A stretch of 64,000 nucleotides of DNA from Phoronis australis (Eukaryota > Phoronida > Phoronidae): positions 505,299 through 569,298 of the forward strand of contig NMRA01000001.1 in assembly GCA_002633005.1 (NCBI GenBank), written 5' to 3'. Below are positions 35,340 through 47,379 of the stretch, in pieces. The position numbers were made by a program, and so were the translations under genes. The notes beneath the pieces are model-generated. The model saw only the letters and a program-made list of their open reading frames with translations, was not told where the DNA came from and made no database searches. Each line of letters starts with the position of its first letter. Position 1 is the stretch's first letter.

Positions 35340-36860
35340 ATGAAAATTCGAAAACATTATTATCGCAGCTGTTTACATATGTGAATCGTCTAAATTTTAT
35401 GACCAGTCCAATTTTGATTACATAGAAAACGATATCATTTGTCTGAGGGTCTGATATAACCTATTACTTATGGGAGATTTTAAGAACTTGAGCCTTAGAT
35501 GATTGTAAACTGATTGATGGTCCTGTGGCGCTGTTAACTGGATACTTCAACCCTAGTGTTTCATGTAATGTTTTGACTAGAGTTAACCAAGACATCATAA
35601 TCGGAGCCGTAAAAACTATTTTAATTATTTTTGCAGTTTAAAATTCTGCAAACAGCTGTTATTGGTAGAATTGGATAGAGTGCCAATACAGGGGAACTTA
35701 CACGATACAACAAAAATGGCGGCTCTAGCAGTGTTGACTATGCGGTTGTGTCGCAGGAGCTTATGCTCAATATCTGAGATTTTGTGGTGGATCAAGTGCT
35801 TGCTTTTCAGACGTGAAGTGGCACTGCTGATGTGGTTCCAAGAATGGATCTGCCTATCATCTCTGATGACATTTTTTCTCTGACATACAATCTTCCCAAC
35901 CGTCTGGTGCAGGCACAATGGACCAACTTGCTTTGCGCTACTGCTGGAATGACGGAATCCGCGGCTCATTCGGCGAACAGTCTCTGACAATTGTATGTGA
36001 ACACCTCGACGAGAAATTGAGGTAAACAGACATTACGAACCAAATCTCCCTGGATACTCTATATCAGGAAATATGTCAAACTTTGTCAACTGATGTCACC
36101 TCTATTGGTGCCTCTAAAGTACAAATATACCAACAGGGGTCGTGTGGTTTGTAGTGATGGTAAGCCATGGTTTGATGATTGCAAGAACGGCAGTCAGATC
36201 TCATTACCTATGTATGACCAGACACTCAAAGTCCGATGCTAGTATGGTTAAATCCTTGGCAAAGGCGTACAAAAATACCAGAAAGAAAAAGTGATTTTAG
36301 AGTAAGACGTTTAATTTCCGCATTAAACAAAGTAGGTCTGGCAGCTTCAGACAATACTGGAGTTGGCTTAACAGGGTTAGTGAGTCGTGTCCCATGTCAG
36401 CTAAAGTGGCTCTGGGTGGTTTTGAGAACTTTGTTAGAAAGCTCAACTGTATGAATTCCTAGGTTACTATCAGCGCCTTTGAGTCTCCGGCCAATGGTAA
36501 GTGAGCCTTTGAATGCTCAGTTTTCTCGCCAAGAAGTTGCTGATTCGATTCGATAACTTAAAAATGCCAAAGCCTGTGGCGTGGCTAAAATCCGGAATGA
36601 ATAATTGAACTATTCATTCAGAGAATTTACCTCGCTAATCACCGCTCTTCTTAATCGGGTATTAGACACTGACGTGGTACCATCGGACTGGTGAAAAGGA
36701 ATCGTTATTCTGATATATAAAAACGGCCCAGGTACAGATTCTAATAATTTCAAAGGCATAATATTGCTCAGGTGTATTGGCAAACATTTCACAGCCTGCC
36801 TTAAAAATAGACCCAACTCTTTTTTCAGTGCTATTCACTTAATCCAACGAGGCCCAAACG
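35340..36860 (+). pseudogene. LINE endonuclease-RT remnant
   Basis: Broken plus-strand frames give the APE-type endonuclease: IIIAAVYICESSKFYDQSNF near 35355, MGDFK near 35470, LTRYNKNGGSSSVDYAVVSQ near 35700. A linker with FGEQSLTIV and LYQEICQTLSTD follows. The start of the reverse transcriptase comes next: LKNAKACGVAKIRNE near 36555, VLDTDVVPSDW near 36660, GTDSNNFKGIILL near 36735. The RT catalytic motifs are missing because the element ends or decays near 36860. Many stops interrupt it. The family matches the style of the fragment at 20190-21155. It begins about 20 bp after the stop codon of the 95-residue gene. Confidence 0.8.
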
Positions 36861-38377
36861 AGTGTAGCTCTGAGACCTAAGGAAGCTTGGCCACTAAATA
36901 CGCTATTGTCTGCACACAAAATTGCTTAACGATACCACTATGCTCATCGTCAAGTTGTAATGTTAGGGATTGGTATCCAAACTGGCCACGAATGATTATT
37001 ATAAGAATGACACAAAGTCACTTTCTCAGGAGGTTGCCAACTTTATTCGTCCTCTCACGCCATCTATTGTCCACGACAAAAAATCAATACACTGCAAACT
37101 CCAAAGCACTTTGGTAAAGATTCAACATTGTAAGGTAAGAGGCGAAATACAGCTTTACAATGCACATGTTGGTCAATGTACCCAAATGTGGAGCTGCATT
37201 TGACATAGCTAGGACTCACCGGGGTGGCAGAGATGAAATAAAAACGCTAAAAAATAGATATGAGCTGGAAAATCACTAAAAATCAATGTAGTGACCCTTC
37301 AAGAAATTTCCAAGTTGATTAAGGAAATTTGAGTCAGTAACAGCTAAAATACTGCGAATCGTTGTAAGCACAAGTGCAGATAATGGAAAGAAGTATAATA
37401 ATAATAATGGTTTAGAACATACTGGTAGTGATTTATACAAAAAAACGTACCGAGAGTGGCGTAGATAATAATATCCCACGAGATAGTATTCCGCGTATCG
37501 AACGAGACCAAAGGACGAGGTCGATGCGCTTAGTGAATAATGTCGAATGGGATATTATTTCATCTACTCTCGACTCAGTTTCGATCGAGTGTTGTGGTTA
37601 TCAAATCAAGACAAATTTCATTTTTACTTGGCGGAATTCTTCCGTACTTAAGTGATCGTTTTTGTCACTCTCCCACGACATCTAAATTTGATTTTCTCAT
37701 GAGAACTCCGGATAGCCTACTTATTAAATTCGTCAATCACGCTCTCAAGCGTCATAATGTATTATCCAGTTTGAAACGTGGCGCCTAACAATGTTCTGTC
37801 TTGTACATGATATACTTGTGGCCTATGGCCATGTGTATATGTCTCAATAAATCAAATATAAATATTTGTCATGTACCCTTTGCCATTGGTCTTGGATTGT
37901 AATCTTAACTTATTAACCTGTATCGAGTTGACAGCATAAACATTCAGTATTGATTGATGTAACTGTCACTGATAAACTTTTAGAAATCATTCCAAACAAT
38001 AATAATGCTTTGATGTACGAAAAGATACCGATTGCTACGTCAAGTATCGTAACACATATCACAACAAACAAAGATTAACCCGACTGGCAACTGCCGCGAA
38101 GTCGACATCGGCTAGTACCTCAGTTAACAGGCATCGGTAGAATAATCATGGAATAATCCTTAAAATACGCACAAACCTTACCTTTGTATGAGGTCGTGCT
38201 TACTTCCTCTCATAGAAGCACCCTTTTTACGCAATCTCAGATTTAGTTGGCACTGCTGCAAACCATTTCACCATGTATTTAAAGGGCTCGCGAAATCGAG
38301 GCTGTTAATCTATCACCACTAGTACACACGCGCCCTCTAGTTATTGTACATTTTCCGAATAGCCCCATTCGAGTAGC
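36861..38377. other. Intergenic with an imperfect long hairpin
   Basis: Besides an inverted repeat at 37446-37585 (arms of about 65 nt sharing CGAGAGT, AATAATATCCCA and related blocks) nothing is recognised. Confidence 0.5.
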
Positions 38378-38394
38378 TGCAGACTTAATCTAAC

Positions 38395-38640
38395 ATGGCG
38401 GCTCCCTTAGAGATGCTGTCAATAAATGCTGCATACACTTTCATTGGAGATGAACACAGTTATGAGCACAGTGTGTGTCACCAGTTGGCATTTGCATCAA
38501 GTAACTTCAGGGATTGGCGAGGGTTCCAGGCAGTAAGATCACAAAGCATTTTATACAAGCTTACTGGCGTTACAAAGATTGAAAGAGCAAAGAGGAAAGA
38601 TTGCGAAACTATAAAGCATGCCAAGAATAGAACCCCCTGA
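38395..38640 (+). other. 81-codon repeat-borne frame
   Basis: It starts MAAPLEMLSINAAYTFIGDE and ends KHAKNRTP. The counterpart in copy A is interrupted by an 85-bp segment, so either this copy has lost an insertion or intron, or copy A gained one. No family is recognised. Expression is doubtful. Confidence 0.3.
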
Positions 38641-39210
38641 TTACGACCAAGATGATGGTGAATGTTAAATTTTTCCTGGAAGTATGATAAATTGATGCAA
38701 GTCACTGAGTCAGTGCCTCAATAGGAAACAGGTCACTTCATACCCAAGTCAACACGTACCCAAGTTAAATTTCAAAAGTATTTCAAAACTATGTAATTTG
38801 GCAAAGCAGTTATTAAAATCAATCAATCGTGCCATATTTATGCAAAGCGACTCAATATTATCCGTTATTTAGTGAATGAAAATGAAATTTATTAGTAATG
38901 TTTTAGCACGGGTACTAGTTGACTTAGGTGCGAGTTGGCTAAGGTAAGAACTGACTGGAAACCCTCATATGCACAACTCGTAAAAAGACTGTGTTCCCTG
39001 GATTCTGTGTCTGGCCTGCTTGTGTTTGAATCGAGCATCCACATAATTCACTGAATAATCGGCCCGTGTGATGGCATTCAAATGCAGGTATGACACATAA
39101 TCCAGTAACAAGGTGACCATTTTCTTCAGTGTAGATTGTTATTTTCTCAGTAACCATAACTCTGGGCACGGTGTAAGATATCTACCAAAATTATACTTTT
39201 TGTAATGTCC

Positions 39211-39356
39211 AGGGCTGGGGGAGAGGTAATCTCCATACTCGAAGCTCAGCTCGAAAACTGACCAATTGCATGCCACAATTCTAGTAAATTCACTTGAATT
39301 GCGCACTGTGGATAGTTAGGCTTTGAGTGTGAGCTTGGAGATTACACCCTGGGCCC
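39211..39356. mobile_element. Miniature TIR element, GGGCCC family
   Basis: The ends run from AGGGCTGGGGG through TAATCTCCATACTCG on the left to TTGGAGATTACACCCTGGGCCC's 5' part on the right. It is the copy-B counterpart of 8075-8221. Confidence 0.6.
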
Positions 39357-40193
39357 AGGTGATTGGCCTTCAATGTCATTATTGAAATCAAATAGATGTT
39401 GGAATGCCGTGTGGTTACCGATGAATAAAAATATAAAATAGTCCATAGCACACCCTTGACAAAAAGCGCATCGCTCGAAACGTGGGGATATTTTAATTTA
39501 TTTAGTACAGACGCTCGTCGTTTTAGTTTTACTAGTCCTATTATAATGTAGTTATTGACTACAGAATGCACCTATATCTGGAGCACCACCTTTAACATTT
39601 TCAAGCTACTTTTACTCTCAGGTTTCGCTAAAAGGCGCATTGGTGCCTGAGATTTTACTCATTCAACATAGTTTGTTGTTGGTTTGCTTTCAAAGTAATT
39701 TTGTACAGTGTTGTTGGAACACTATCGTCAAAAGCTGTACTTTTATGTGTTTTTGAAATAACAACATTTATTTGAGTGAAAGTATAATTTAGAATACTTG
39801 CATGATTGTAAAGACTTTTGTGCAGCCATATCTGAAATTGTATGTTAATTTTCATACAAAAATTTGTTTTCAAGACCATTTTGCATACAAACCCATGGGT
39901 ATCTTTTTCACTTTTGAGCACAGCCGGTTAGATCTTATATGTACACGTATTGAGTTTTTCCTATCTGTCTTATGATCATTCTTTGTACTTCCATTTGATT
40001 ATTGTAATAAAGAATCAAGTACATGTCAACATCTATCGTTTTGTGGGACAAGTCTACAATGCTTTCCATATTTTTAAACTCTGACAACGGTTTTTACTTC
40101 AAATTTCACAAAAATGTGCAAGTTTAAACGTGGGAACTTTTTTGATTCATAAAGTACAATGATTTGTGACATCAAAAACACCTGGGCCCGGTC

Positions 40194-41575
40194 TCCAATC
40201 TCCGTACTCAGACTCATACTCATACTCGAGATTTCATACTCAAAATCGTGCTCACTGGAGTCGTACTCAAAAAAGCGTATCTAATGTCGTATTTCGAGTA
40301 GACTCCAAACGTACTCAAATCTGACACTCATACTCGAGTTGGTAAGGAACTCTTTATGATGTGAAATGCAAAATCACGCAAAGCCGCGCTGATTCATCGC
40401 TCCCTATTGGAATAGACCACCCCAAGAACTAGGCCTACATTATCGTCTGCTGTCGCTACAACTACAAGAGTATGTCTATAACGTGGAATTCTGAGTGTTC
40501 TGTAACTGTTATTCATTTTTTAGTTTCAATAAATATTCTTATGCCATTTCTTTGATACATTTGGCAATTACTAAGCTTTACTTCTTAAGTTCCTCACCCA
40601 GTCCCGAAAATGTCTTAAGGAATTTGTAACAGCTTATCACATCACATCTCCGTTGCTAATTTAGTCTTGACACAAAACCCATTGCTGTGTAGGCCTACGC
40701 TGATGTCAAACTTTGATACTGTATCTTCGTATTTTTCCGGGATGTAACAAGTGAGTTGACATTTGGCACGTGAGTTAAAAAACAATACTTGTGCAGGCAT
40801 TCAGAGTTCACCAGTGGCAGTGAACGGGACGAGACGTCTACTTAGAAATCGGCAAACAAAATCTGAAATTCCATTTGGGAATTGAGGAATTATAGATGAA
40901 TAAGTTATGATGAGAAATGTACCTGATAGTGAAGCGAACTTTTTTAACTTCCCTCCCCTCCTCATCTTTTGGAAACCCTACAAAACGTAGGCACACATAC
41001 CGAAATAATGGCAGCACAAACTTCTCACACGACTCTTCTCACAACTGCTTTCGACGCTTGTTATGACTCGCCGACAAGGGGATTACAATGCGCCTGTTGC
41101 GGCCAGGAACTGTAGAGGTAGAATGGCGGCCATAACATACAGTGATACGGCGGGTTAATAAGGTGAAGAATAAGAAGATTTAAGATGAAAACTATTATCT
41201 CTGAACTGAAATTGAAGTGCTGAGATACGGTAAGAGAAATTATTTTTTTAGATTTGCTGTGTTTCTTGGTTCTCTTTCGATATTTTGTTCTCTGGCTCGT
41301 ATTTATTTTCGAGTACGTTTTCAAGCACACTGCCATACCAAACTTGAAATTTGAGCATAGACTCCAAATTTTTACTCAAAATCGTACTCGAAATATAGAT
41401 GAGATACACTTCAGTTCGAGTACACTCGAAAACTGAGTACATGCTCGAAATTTCGAGTACAGATTTTTTGAGTATGACATTGAATACACCAAAGCTGATT
41501 CTGTACTCGAGCTGAGTATGAAGTATGAGTTTGAGCATGATTCGAGTCTGAGTACGGAGATTGGAGACCGGGCCC
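40194..41575. mobile_element. 1.38-kb TIR element, GGGCCC family
   Basis: It begins GGGCCCGGTCTCCAATCTCC and ends with the exact inverse, GGAGATTGGAGACCGGGCCC. Subterminal regions are packed with ACTC/GAGT-rich repeats (CTCGAG, TACTCGAAA, TCGAGTA) on both sides. It is the longest copy of the family and could hold a decayed transposase, but the frames inside (41061-41538) show no domain. It is inserted in repeat copy B. Confidence 0.9.
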
Positions 41576-41891
41576 AGATTTAAATTGCCCCATGGTCACT
41601 GATGTGGTTTTCTAGGCCTCCTGTGGCCTACGGCCCATGGCCTATTTCGGGCTCTCGAGGAAGTCGAAAAAACGATATACCCGTTTCCTTCGCGGCTTCA
41701 TAATTCGGACAAGCGGGAACGATGCATCGCGATATAGCGGCATTCACTCTGCAGACCAACCACTGACGTCGCTGAGTCGTTTCTCACCTTCCTCACGGGT
41801 TAACGCGACACCTCCCGGCAAGGTGAGGTCGACCGTATGCGGGGCGATGTGGATACAGACTGATTAAGACGGTAAAAAGACTAATTAAATC

Positions 41892-41910
41892 GGGTGGCAT
41901 TCTCCTTTAA
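41892..41910. mobile_element. Orphan end of the TTAA-flanked element
   Basis: GGGTGGCATTCTCCT followed by TTAA is identical to the right end of 33613-34423. No matching left end was found nearby, so this is a truncated copy. Confidence 0.6.
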
Positions 41911-43090
41911 CACATGTAGCTGGCTTTACGTCAAAACTATAAGAGGACATCATTACCGGGAAGGAGAATATACGATTTCGTAAGTAATTGCAGAATTACT
42001 GCTTAAGAGTTCTCTGAATTGCGTCAATGGCGTAATTGTGGTTTGAATTGTTGACTCCAGCGAGCGCTTTCGGCAATTACCATACGCGTAGTAAGCGGGG
42101 TATACCTTTGATGTATGAGATGGCGTTGAAGTCGCGAGTGCTTGGGCAACAGTTGGTCTCACTCCAGTCACTTCATCAAACCACTGTTCGTGAGTACCAG
42201 CGCGGTTAAGTCTTTTGCATGCGGTAGATTTTGGTTCTGCAGCGAGTTCTAGCGAAATCGCGTAAGATTGCCAAACTCGTCATGGCAAAATACAAACTTG
42301 TTGTCGCGATGAGCGCTTGGAAATGAATTGTCGACCCATGTAAAATTGGCCAAGTATTGTAGACCAGTATATTTTGCGACCATGTTCCTAACACTGCAGT
42401 AGTTGCCATGGCCCACTTGAAAGCAGCCAGTTTTAGGGCACTCCCTGAATTCCCGCTATTAGCTGACTAGTTAGCATGGAAATAAATTACGCGTTTCATG
42501 GTATGAGAATTAGTGTTATCGAGAAACAATCGTTGTATGATAAAATTGTTATTGTGAAAAGCGGTGGGTTGTTCTTGTAAACTACTGAGATTGTCATTGC
42601 TCCGGCGAGACCATGTTTGCCATGACAAGTCTACATGTACTTTTTAGTCTGATCTCAAGCAGCAATGAACTGTTCAGTGGCAGGTCAACGTTTTAAGTAA
42701 AGGTAGGGGCTTAGGATTCGCGCGAATCCGAGGCGCGAACCACCGAACGGGGGAGGTCTACCCCCTCCCGTTTAAGTTGTTTAAACCTGTCCCGGGGGTT
42801 AAAACCCCTGAACCCTCCCCTCCCTCAGGAGACCCACCTCTGCAGTCAGCTCTGTCAAATCTCCGAAATCACGCCGGATGTGACGAAGGAACTAATTGAG
42901 ATCAATTCCATCCGGGTAAGTGGACTAAAGCTTGGTTTCTGTCACGCCAGGCACGTTTATAACCGTTTTAAGCAAGTATAGCATACAACAACTTTACCAG
43001 GGAGCTCGAAGCTGTTTCATGGCATTAGTCCGAAGTGCACCTTTGGACCAGTGCACCATTCCGAAAATATTTCGGACTCGCATGATTTTC
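41911..43090. other. Intergenic with a cluster of GC-rich hairpins
   Basis: Three palindromes follow each other: GGATTCGCGCGAATCC (42714-42729, perfect), a fold of AACGGGGGAGG with CCCCCTCCCGTT (42746-42772), and GGGGTTAAAACCCC (42795-42808). No gene is recognised. Confidence 0.55.
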
Positions 43091-43333
43091 TCATATTTTT
43101 GTACGTGCAATCATGCGGACGGTTGACGATGATTTCCCGATGACTTCGAGTACAATGGCGCCTCCTGGTGGCAGTTTTTTTTTTTTGAAAAGTTTGTATC
43201 CGATCCGCCAAAACCTTACATTGTCTTTTGAGTATCCCATTGTTGCGGTGTTATCGAGGGTAAACCATTCTGCCTCACCTAAAAACAGTAAGAATGCTAT
43301 GTTGTCTAAGGGAAACGTGCCATCTACTACCAC
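43091..43333 (-). pseudogene. Remnant of a repeat-borne protein
   Basis: The minus-strand frame reads VDGTFPLDNIAFLLFLGEAE, then WFTLDNTATMGYSKDN, then FWRIGYKLFKKKK. The pattern FPL.NIA..LFL....W.(S/T)L..T..M.Y......FW..G..LF resembles a protein I associate with invertebrate repetitive DNA, but I cannot name the family. It opens with GTG and fades after an A-run, so it is probably a fragment. Confidence 0.35.
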
Positions 43334-45330
43334 CCTATTAAACCCAAGTGCCTGAATTCTCTAAACCTTTCAAAGCATCGATCACGCGTGGTGCGACACC
43401 AACATCCTTGTACTTCCAAATCTGTCTCCATATCCGCTTCGCACTCTTTTCGCCCGACCTATTCTTCATCTCTGTCATTTCGTTCTACTTTTGATTTCTT
43501 CTTAAACTGACTCTTTCTCGTGAAGATAACGTTTGCTTGAACTAGTTTGACACAATTTTGAAGCCTTCCCCCAAAACAGTGTTAGAGATGCACCCATAAT
43601 TTTTTACTGCGAAACATTCCAAACATCTGTGTTTATACAGTGTTAGATCTCTAATCCTTAGTACTTGATCGCCGTGATTTACGATGCCGTGGCCAATTCC
43701 TTCAGCAAAGTGATCTATGCTCAAAATGGTCATTGAAAATGGCAAAACATACCTGTGTTCTCACTTTTTAAGACTAATACACCATTTGCAAATGCATGCA
43801 GTCTTTCTCAAGTCATCTATCCAACTATTGTCTTTGGCAGAGTTGTTTTGTCAGGAGTGGACTGACAGTGTTCTTAGTTTTATTATTTTGTTCTCTTGTT
43901 CTGTTTGTGTTCTAGCAGATAGTTATTGATTGATATCACCCCTGAGGTCAGAACAGTGATGATGTAATTTATTCACCACATAATAGTGTGGAACATTCTA
44001 GAAGATTCTAGCATGTAAATGATTAATGAAGTGTGAAATATTCTAGAGCCTAATATATGTTTGTAGAATGATTGGGTAAATTCCAAAAAGTTATAGAATG
44101 TGCTTGAATTGATGATAGTTCTAAAACATTGCATGAATTTGTAAATAACCAAGGATGGGTTTGTGACAGGGAGTTAAAACGTGAGTTAAAAAGTTGAAAG
44201 TAAGTTGGAAGTTAGTTACAAGAGAGTTACAGTTGAGTTGAAAGTGTTCCAGAAATTCATCACGACTCAAAGCTTCGCAGCACCGGCTGGAGCATAGAAC
44301 AGACATTACGTCGGACGTTTTGTTTGAATAGGCTTTTGAACGCACGGCTAGGATTAATAAAGTGAAGCAGTCTTCAGTCTATCGTGGCACCGAAAGCTAC
44401 TGTTCGAATTAGTGACTCACTATGAAATCCCACAATTGCCACCAAGCTTAAATTACAACAAGAAGTAAACAGACAGAAGTCTAAATTGTAAGAAAAACGT
44501 CAAGGTAGGCAAAATCCACGAAACCAGCCCATGCGATCGTCTATTCTATGTTCGTTTCACGGTAGGAGGACTTGAGTTAAAGAATGAAGGTACACCTACA
44601 CTTAAGAATTTACGGGGGAAATCGGAGGGGTAGGTGGCGCTACGGACATTCGACCTTTTTTGGTCGACGAACTTTTATATGCCAGACAGGATAGGAAACC
44701 TCGTACGCCTGAGATTTTCAGTTTTGAACATTCTGTCAATTGTTGCGATGCATCGGCCTTTTGGGATGATTTTTGCGTTTTGATCGCGAATTTGTTGCAA
44801 ACTCGCTGGGGCAGGACACTGTAAATGCTATCAGGAGAAAGAACAATCACCCACAGTTTGCTGAATCCCGATTTTGTGTAAATTCATTGAGATTGATGTT
44901 TGATATGGACGGCTGAAGCGAAACGTCCGTGGAAATCCTATCCTATAGTGTATTGGGGACGATCAGTAGCTAAGGATGCCTGTGCGCTTAGTTTATCTGT
45001 CAGAATAATTAGATTCTGCTAATTACGTTCCCATTATATAAAATAGTGTTAAAAACGTCCAAAATTAGAGAAGTGCGAGGCATGGTTTCGCATTATTTCT
45101 CTCGGTGAATTAAAAAATGTCGGAGATGACATCCGGTTTCGAATAGAGAAGTTTTATCGTTTCAACAGCTTGATATAAACAGTTTCATAACTGGCCAGTC
45201 AGCAGGATAGTTTACACAAATTAAGTATGCTAACGGTGCCTTTGTGCACCAATCTTGACCATTCTCTTTGTAAAGTGCGGTGCTTTTTGAGTTTTCATTC
45301 ACCAGTGTTGGTGGCGATGTGAACTGTGAG
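43334..45330. other. Intergenic; possible solo LTR near 43.98-44.43 kb
   Basis: The stretch from TGTGGAACATTCTAGAAG (43988) to ATCCCACA (about 44432) has the look of an LTR: TG...CA ends, and an AATAAA-like GGATTAATAAAGTG near 44350 followed by a 3' tract. No second LTR, primer site or target duplication was confirmed. Otherwise no gene is recognised. Confidence 0.3.
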
Positions 45331-45879
45331 TATAGACCCTATTCACGCCGACAGGAGGCGCGTTCCAAAACGAGGCTCGCTACGATAGCTCTGGTGGCTT
45401 ATCCGCGTAGTTGTACTCCGCGTTGCTCGAACAGCTAGAAAAAATACGGACACTCTGTTTTACAATCCCTAAGTAGGCTACGTTGGGATTCGGAAGCGTT
45501 GGGTCCTTGCCATACGCCGCGACGAAGGAAAATATGTCCATGTAAAATTTATAACTGTTTTCAAATCATAATTTGTCGCATCTCGGACTGGATGCCGCCA
45601 TAGCAACGAGGACCGGAGAATCTTCGGCCTGCCAGGCTGTGTTTTCATGACTATGGGTTGAAGCGCAATGCATTTTTCTTTACAAAAAGGACAGGGCCCT
45701 CAATCCCTCAATTTTGGGGCCAAATATCGGCCCTATATCCCTCTCAAAAATATTGAAAAATCACGCGAAATTCCCGGCCACGAGGCCTAAAAATCCCCTT
45801 TGTGATTGAAAATTTCTCTCCAACGGTTCAAATCACCTGTGACCATGCACAGAGGTGACAATTTGAAAAAGTACAAAAT

Positions 45880-46202
45880 CATAGGCGGATTTAGGGGGGG
45901 CAGCGGAACGCCCCCCCCCCCTTGACTGCCGCAACCAAAGTAAACCAGCAAAATGGGAAGAGGGAGGAAACTTGTACTGAGTTCGAGCTAGGACCGGTAG
46001 CGGACGAGGGGGGAAAACACGTTCCGTTTTATTTTTTTTAGTCCAACGACAGATTTTCTGAGCAGAAGGTAAACATCCTCGGCGCCCACAACTTCCGGGC
46101 CGCCTGCGTGCATACAATCGCGCTTTGCCCGCTTCTCCGAGGATGTCGCCCCCGGCCCCCTCGATCACTATAGGCCTATATGGTATCCTAGATCAGCCAC
46201 TG
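45880..46202. mobile_element. hAT-like miniature element nested in TATA element
   Basis: The left end is CATAGGCGGATTTAGGGGGG; the right end reverse-complemented reads CAGTGGCTGATCTAGGATAC. It is flanked by AAAAT on both sides, and the empty site is preserved at about 25622. A 111-codon frame within it is a low-complexity by-product. Confidence 0.65.
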
Positions 46203-46405
46203 AAAATGCTATTTGAGACAGAGCTATGAGAGCTTGCAAAAGGGCGGGGTGCTATTGATGGTGATCGGGAGGTCAGTGGAGTTTTCACTGACCCGTCACT
46301 CGGCGAAACGTTCCCCCCTCAGTCGGAAGGCCGCTCACACATGAGGCACCTTTCCCCTCGGATATGAACGAGGCCTCTGAAGAAACATGATATCTATGCT
46401 TGTTC

Positions 46406-46569
46406 CAGGGGGGATCCAGGACTTTGAGTTGGGGGGGGGGGGCAAGGCAGAGTATTAGCCAGGATTTTGCCCGTCAGAAATTCGCGTTCCTGAACTGCCA
46501 AATAGAATGGGAGAATTTTAGGAGGAGGCTGGGGCATAGCCCCTTGGCTCCCCTCTAAATCCGCCACTG
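46406..46569. mobile_element. hAT-like miniature element, short
   Basis: It starts CAGGGGGGATCCAGGACTTT and ends CTAAATCCGCCACTG. It contains a G-run at about 46430-46441 and is internally deleted compared with 23990-24299. Confidence 0.6.
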
Positions 46570-47379
46570 TGCTCTGTCCAGTTAACTAAAATTGAGCTCT
46601 AAGACGAGGTTATGCTTTGGACGAAAAAATTAAGTGTTTTAATTTCAAAATTCAACTTGGTCGAGATTGATATTTGAAAAATATAACACATGAAATAGAC
46701 GTATTTATTAAAACCAAGAAAGCAGAATTGATGGTCATATAAGTTTTATTTTCAATTGTGAGCCTGGTTTTTTATCGTAATCAAGATATATATTTAATAA
46801 AATCAAGTATTATTTCAGATCAATGACAAATCAACTGTTAGTCCGGGTAGTGCCTACCTCACCAGGACCTATGCTATGCTTGAAGCTAATAGGACTGCTC
46901 TTGATCAACAAATTAAACCAGATGTGACTAATTGCACATGACAGCAAAATGGTATGAGCCACCACTGTCGAATATATCTTCAACTCGTCAACAATACGAC
47001 CAGATGACCTGGTTCGTGTTAAAAGCATTTTTATCAAAAATTTATTAGAAGAAACGTAACCCTGCATTCAGCATGATACCTAATCCGTAACACTACGATC
47101 GCCGCAATTTGGTCATGTTTACTTTTCATGTTTCGAACCTAGTTTTCGGGAGAAAAACTTATATCCTTTCGCCAAACAACTCTTCGGTGGATTGACTTGT
47201 TCTTTAGCTGTATTTTTCTGCGTTTCTTTGGTTAATTATTGACACATCTTTTAAGATTTAATATTCAGGTTGGACTCCAAAGACCGGCCATTTAACTCAC
47301 GCAATGTAAATTTCCGCTTTGTTTATCGCAGTGAGCCTCGCTTTGGATTTTAATGTCCGCCGCGTGAATAGAGTCTATA

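Larger units (their letters stand above)
38378..41640 (+). repeat. Three-copy intron-bearing repeat, copy B
   Basis: It is collinear with 7140-10272. It lacks the stretch equivalent to about 9050-10110, which contains the cysteine-cluster exon. Near its right end it carries the 1.38-kb GGGCCC element (40194-41575), placed between ATCAAAAACACCT and TTTAAATTGCCCC. Those two are adjacent in copy A, so copy A is the empty site. A GGGCCC miniature element at 39211-39356 is shared with copy A. Confidence 0.75.
45335..47375. mobile_element. TIR element with TATA target site, full copy
   Basis: TATA stands at 45331-45334 and 47376-47379. The ends GACCCTATTCACGCCGACAG and (reverse complement of the right) GACTCTATTCACGCGGCGGA are inverted repeats. 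Inside, AACGAGGCTCGCTACGAT on the left pairs with AGCGAGGCTCACTGCGAT from the right. Two hAT-like miniature elements (45880-46202 and 46406-46569) are nested in it. No transposase is seen. TATA and TA duplications cannot be told apart here. Confidence 0.8.

Noticed and set aside
35625-35990. 121-codon minus-strand frame
   Set aside because: It is antisense to the LINE endonuclease remnant, whose plus-strand motifs (LTRYNKNGG, SSVDY) explain the open stretch.
41061-41538. Overlapping minus-strand frames in the 1.38-kb GGGCCC element
   Set aside because: They are short, overlap each other in different phases, and contain only low-complexity Ser/Lys sequence from the subterminal repeats.
45833-46168. 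111-codon minus-strand frame rich in Arg, Gly and Pro
   Set aside because: It is a by-product of the G/C-rich nested hAT-like element and spans its left boundary.
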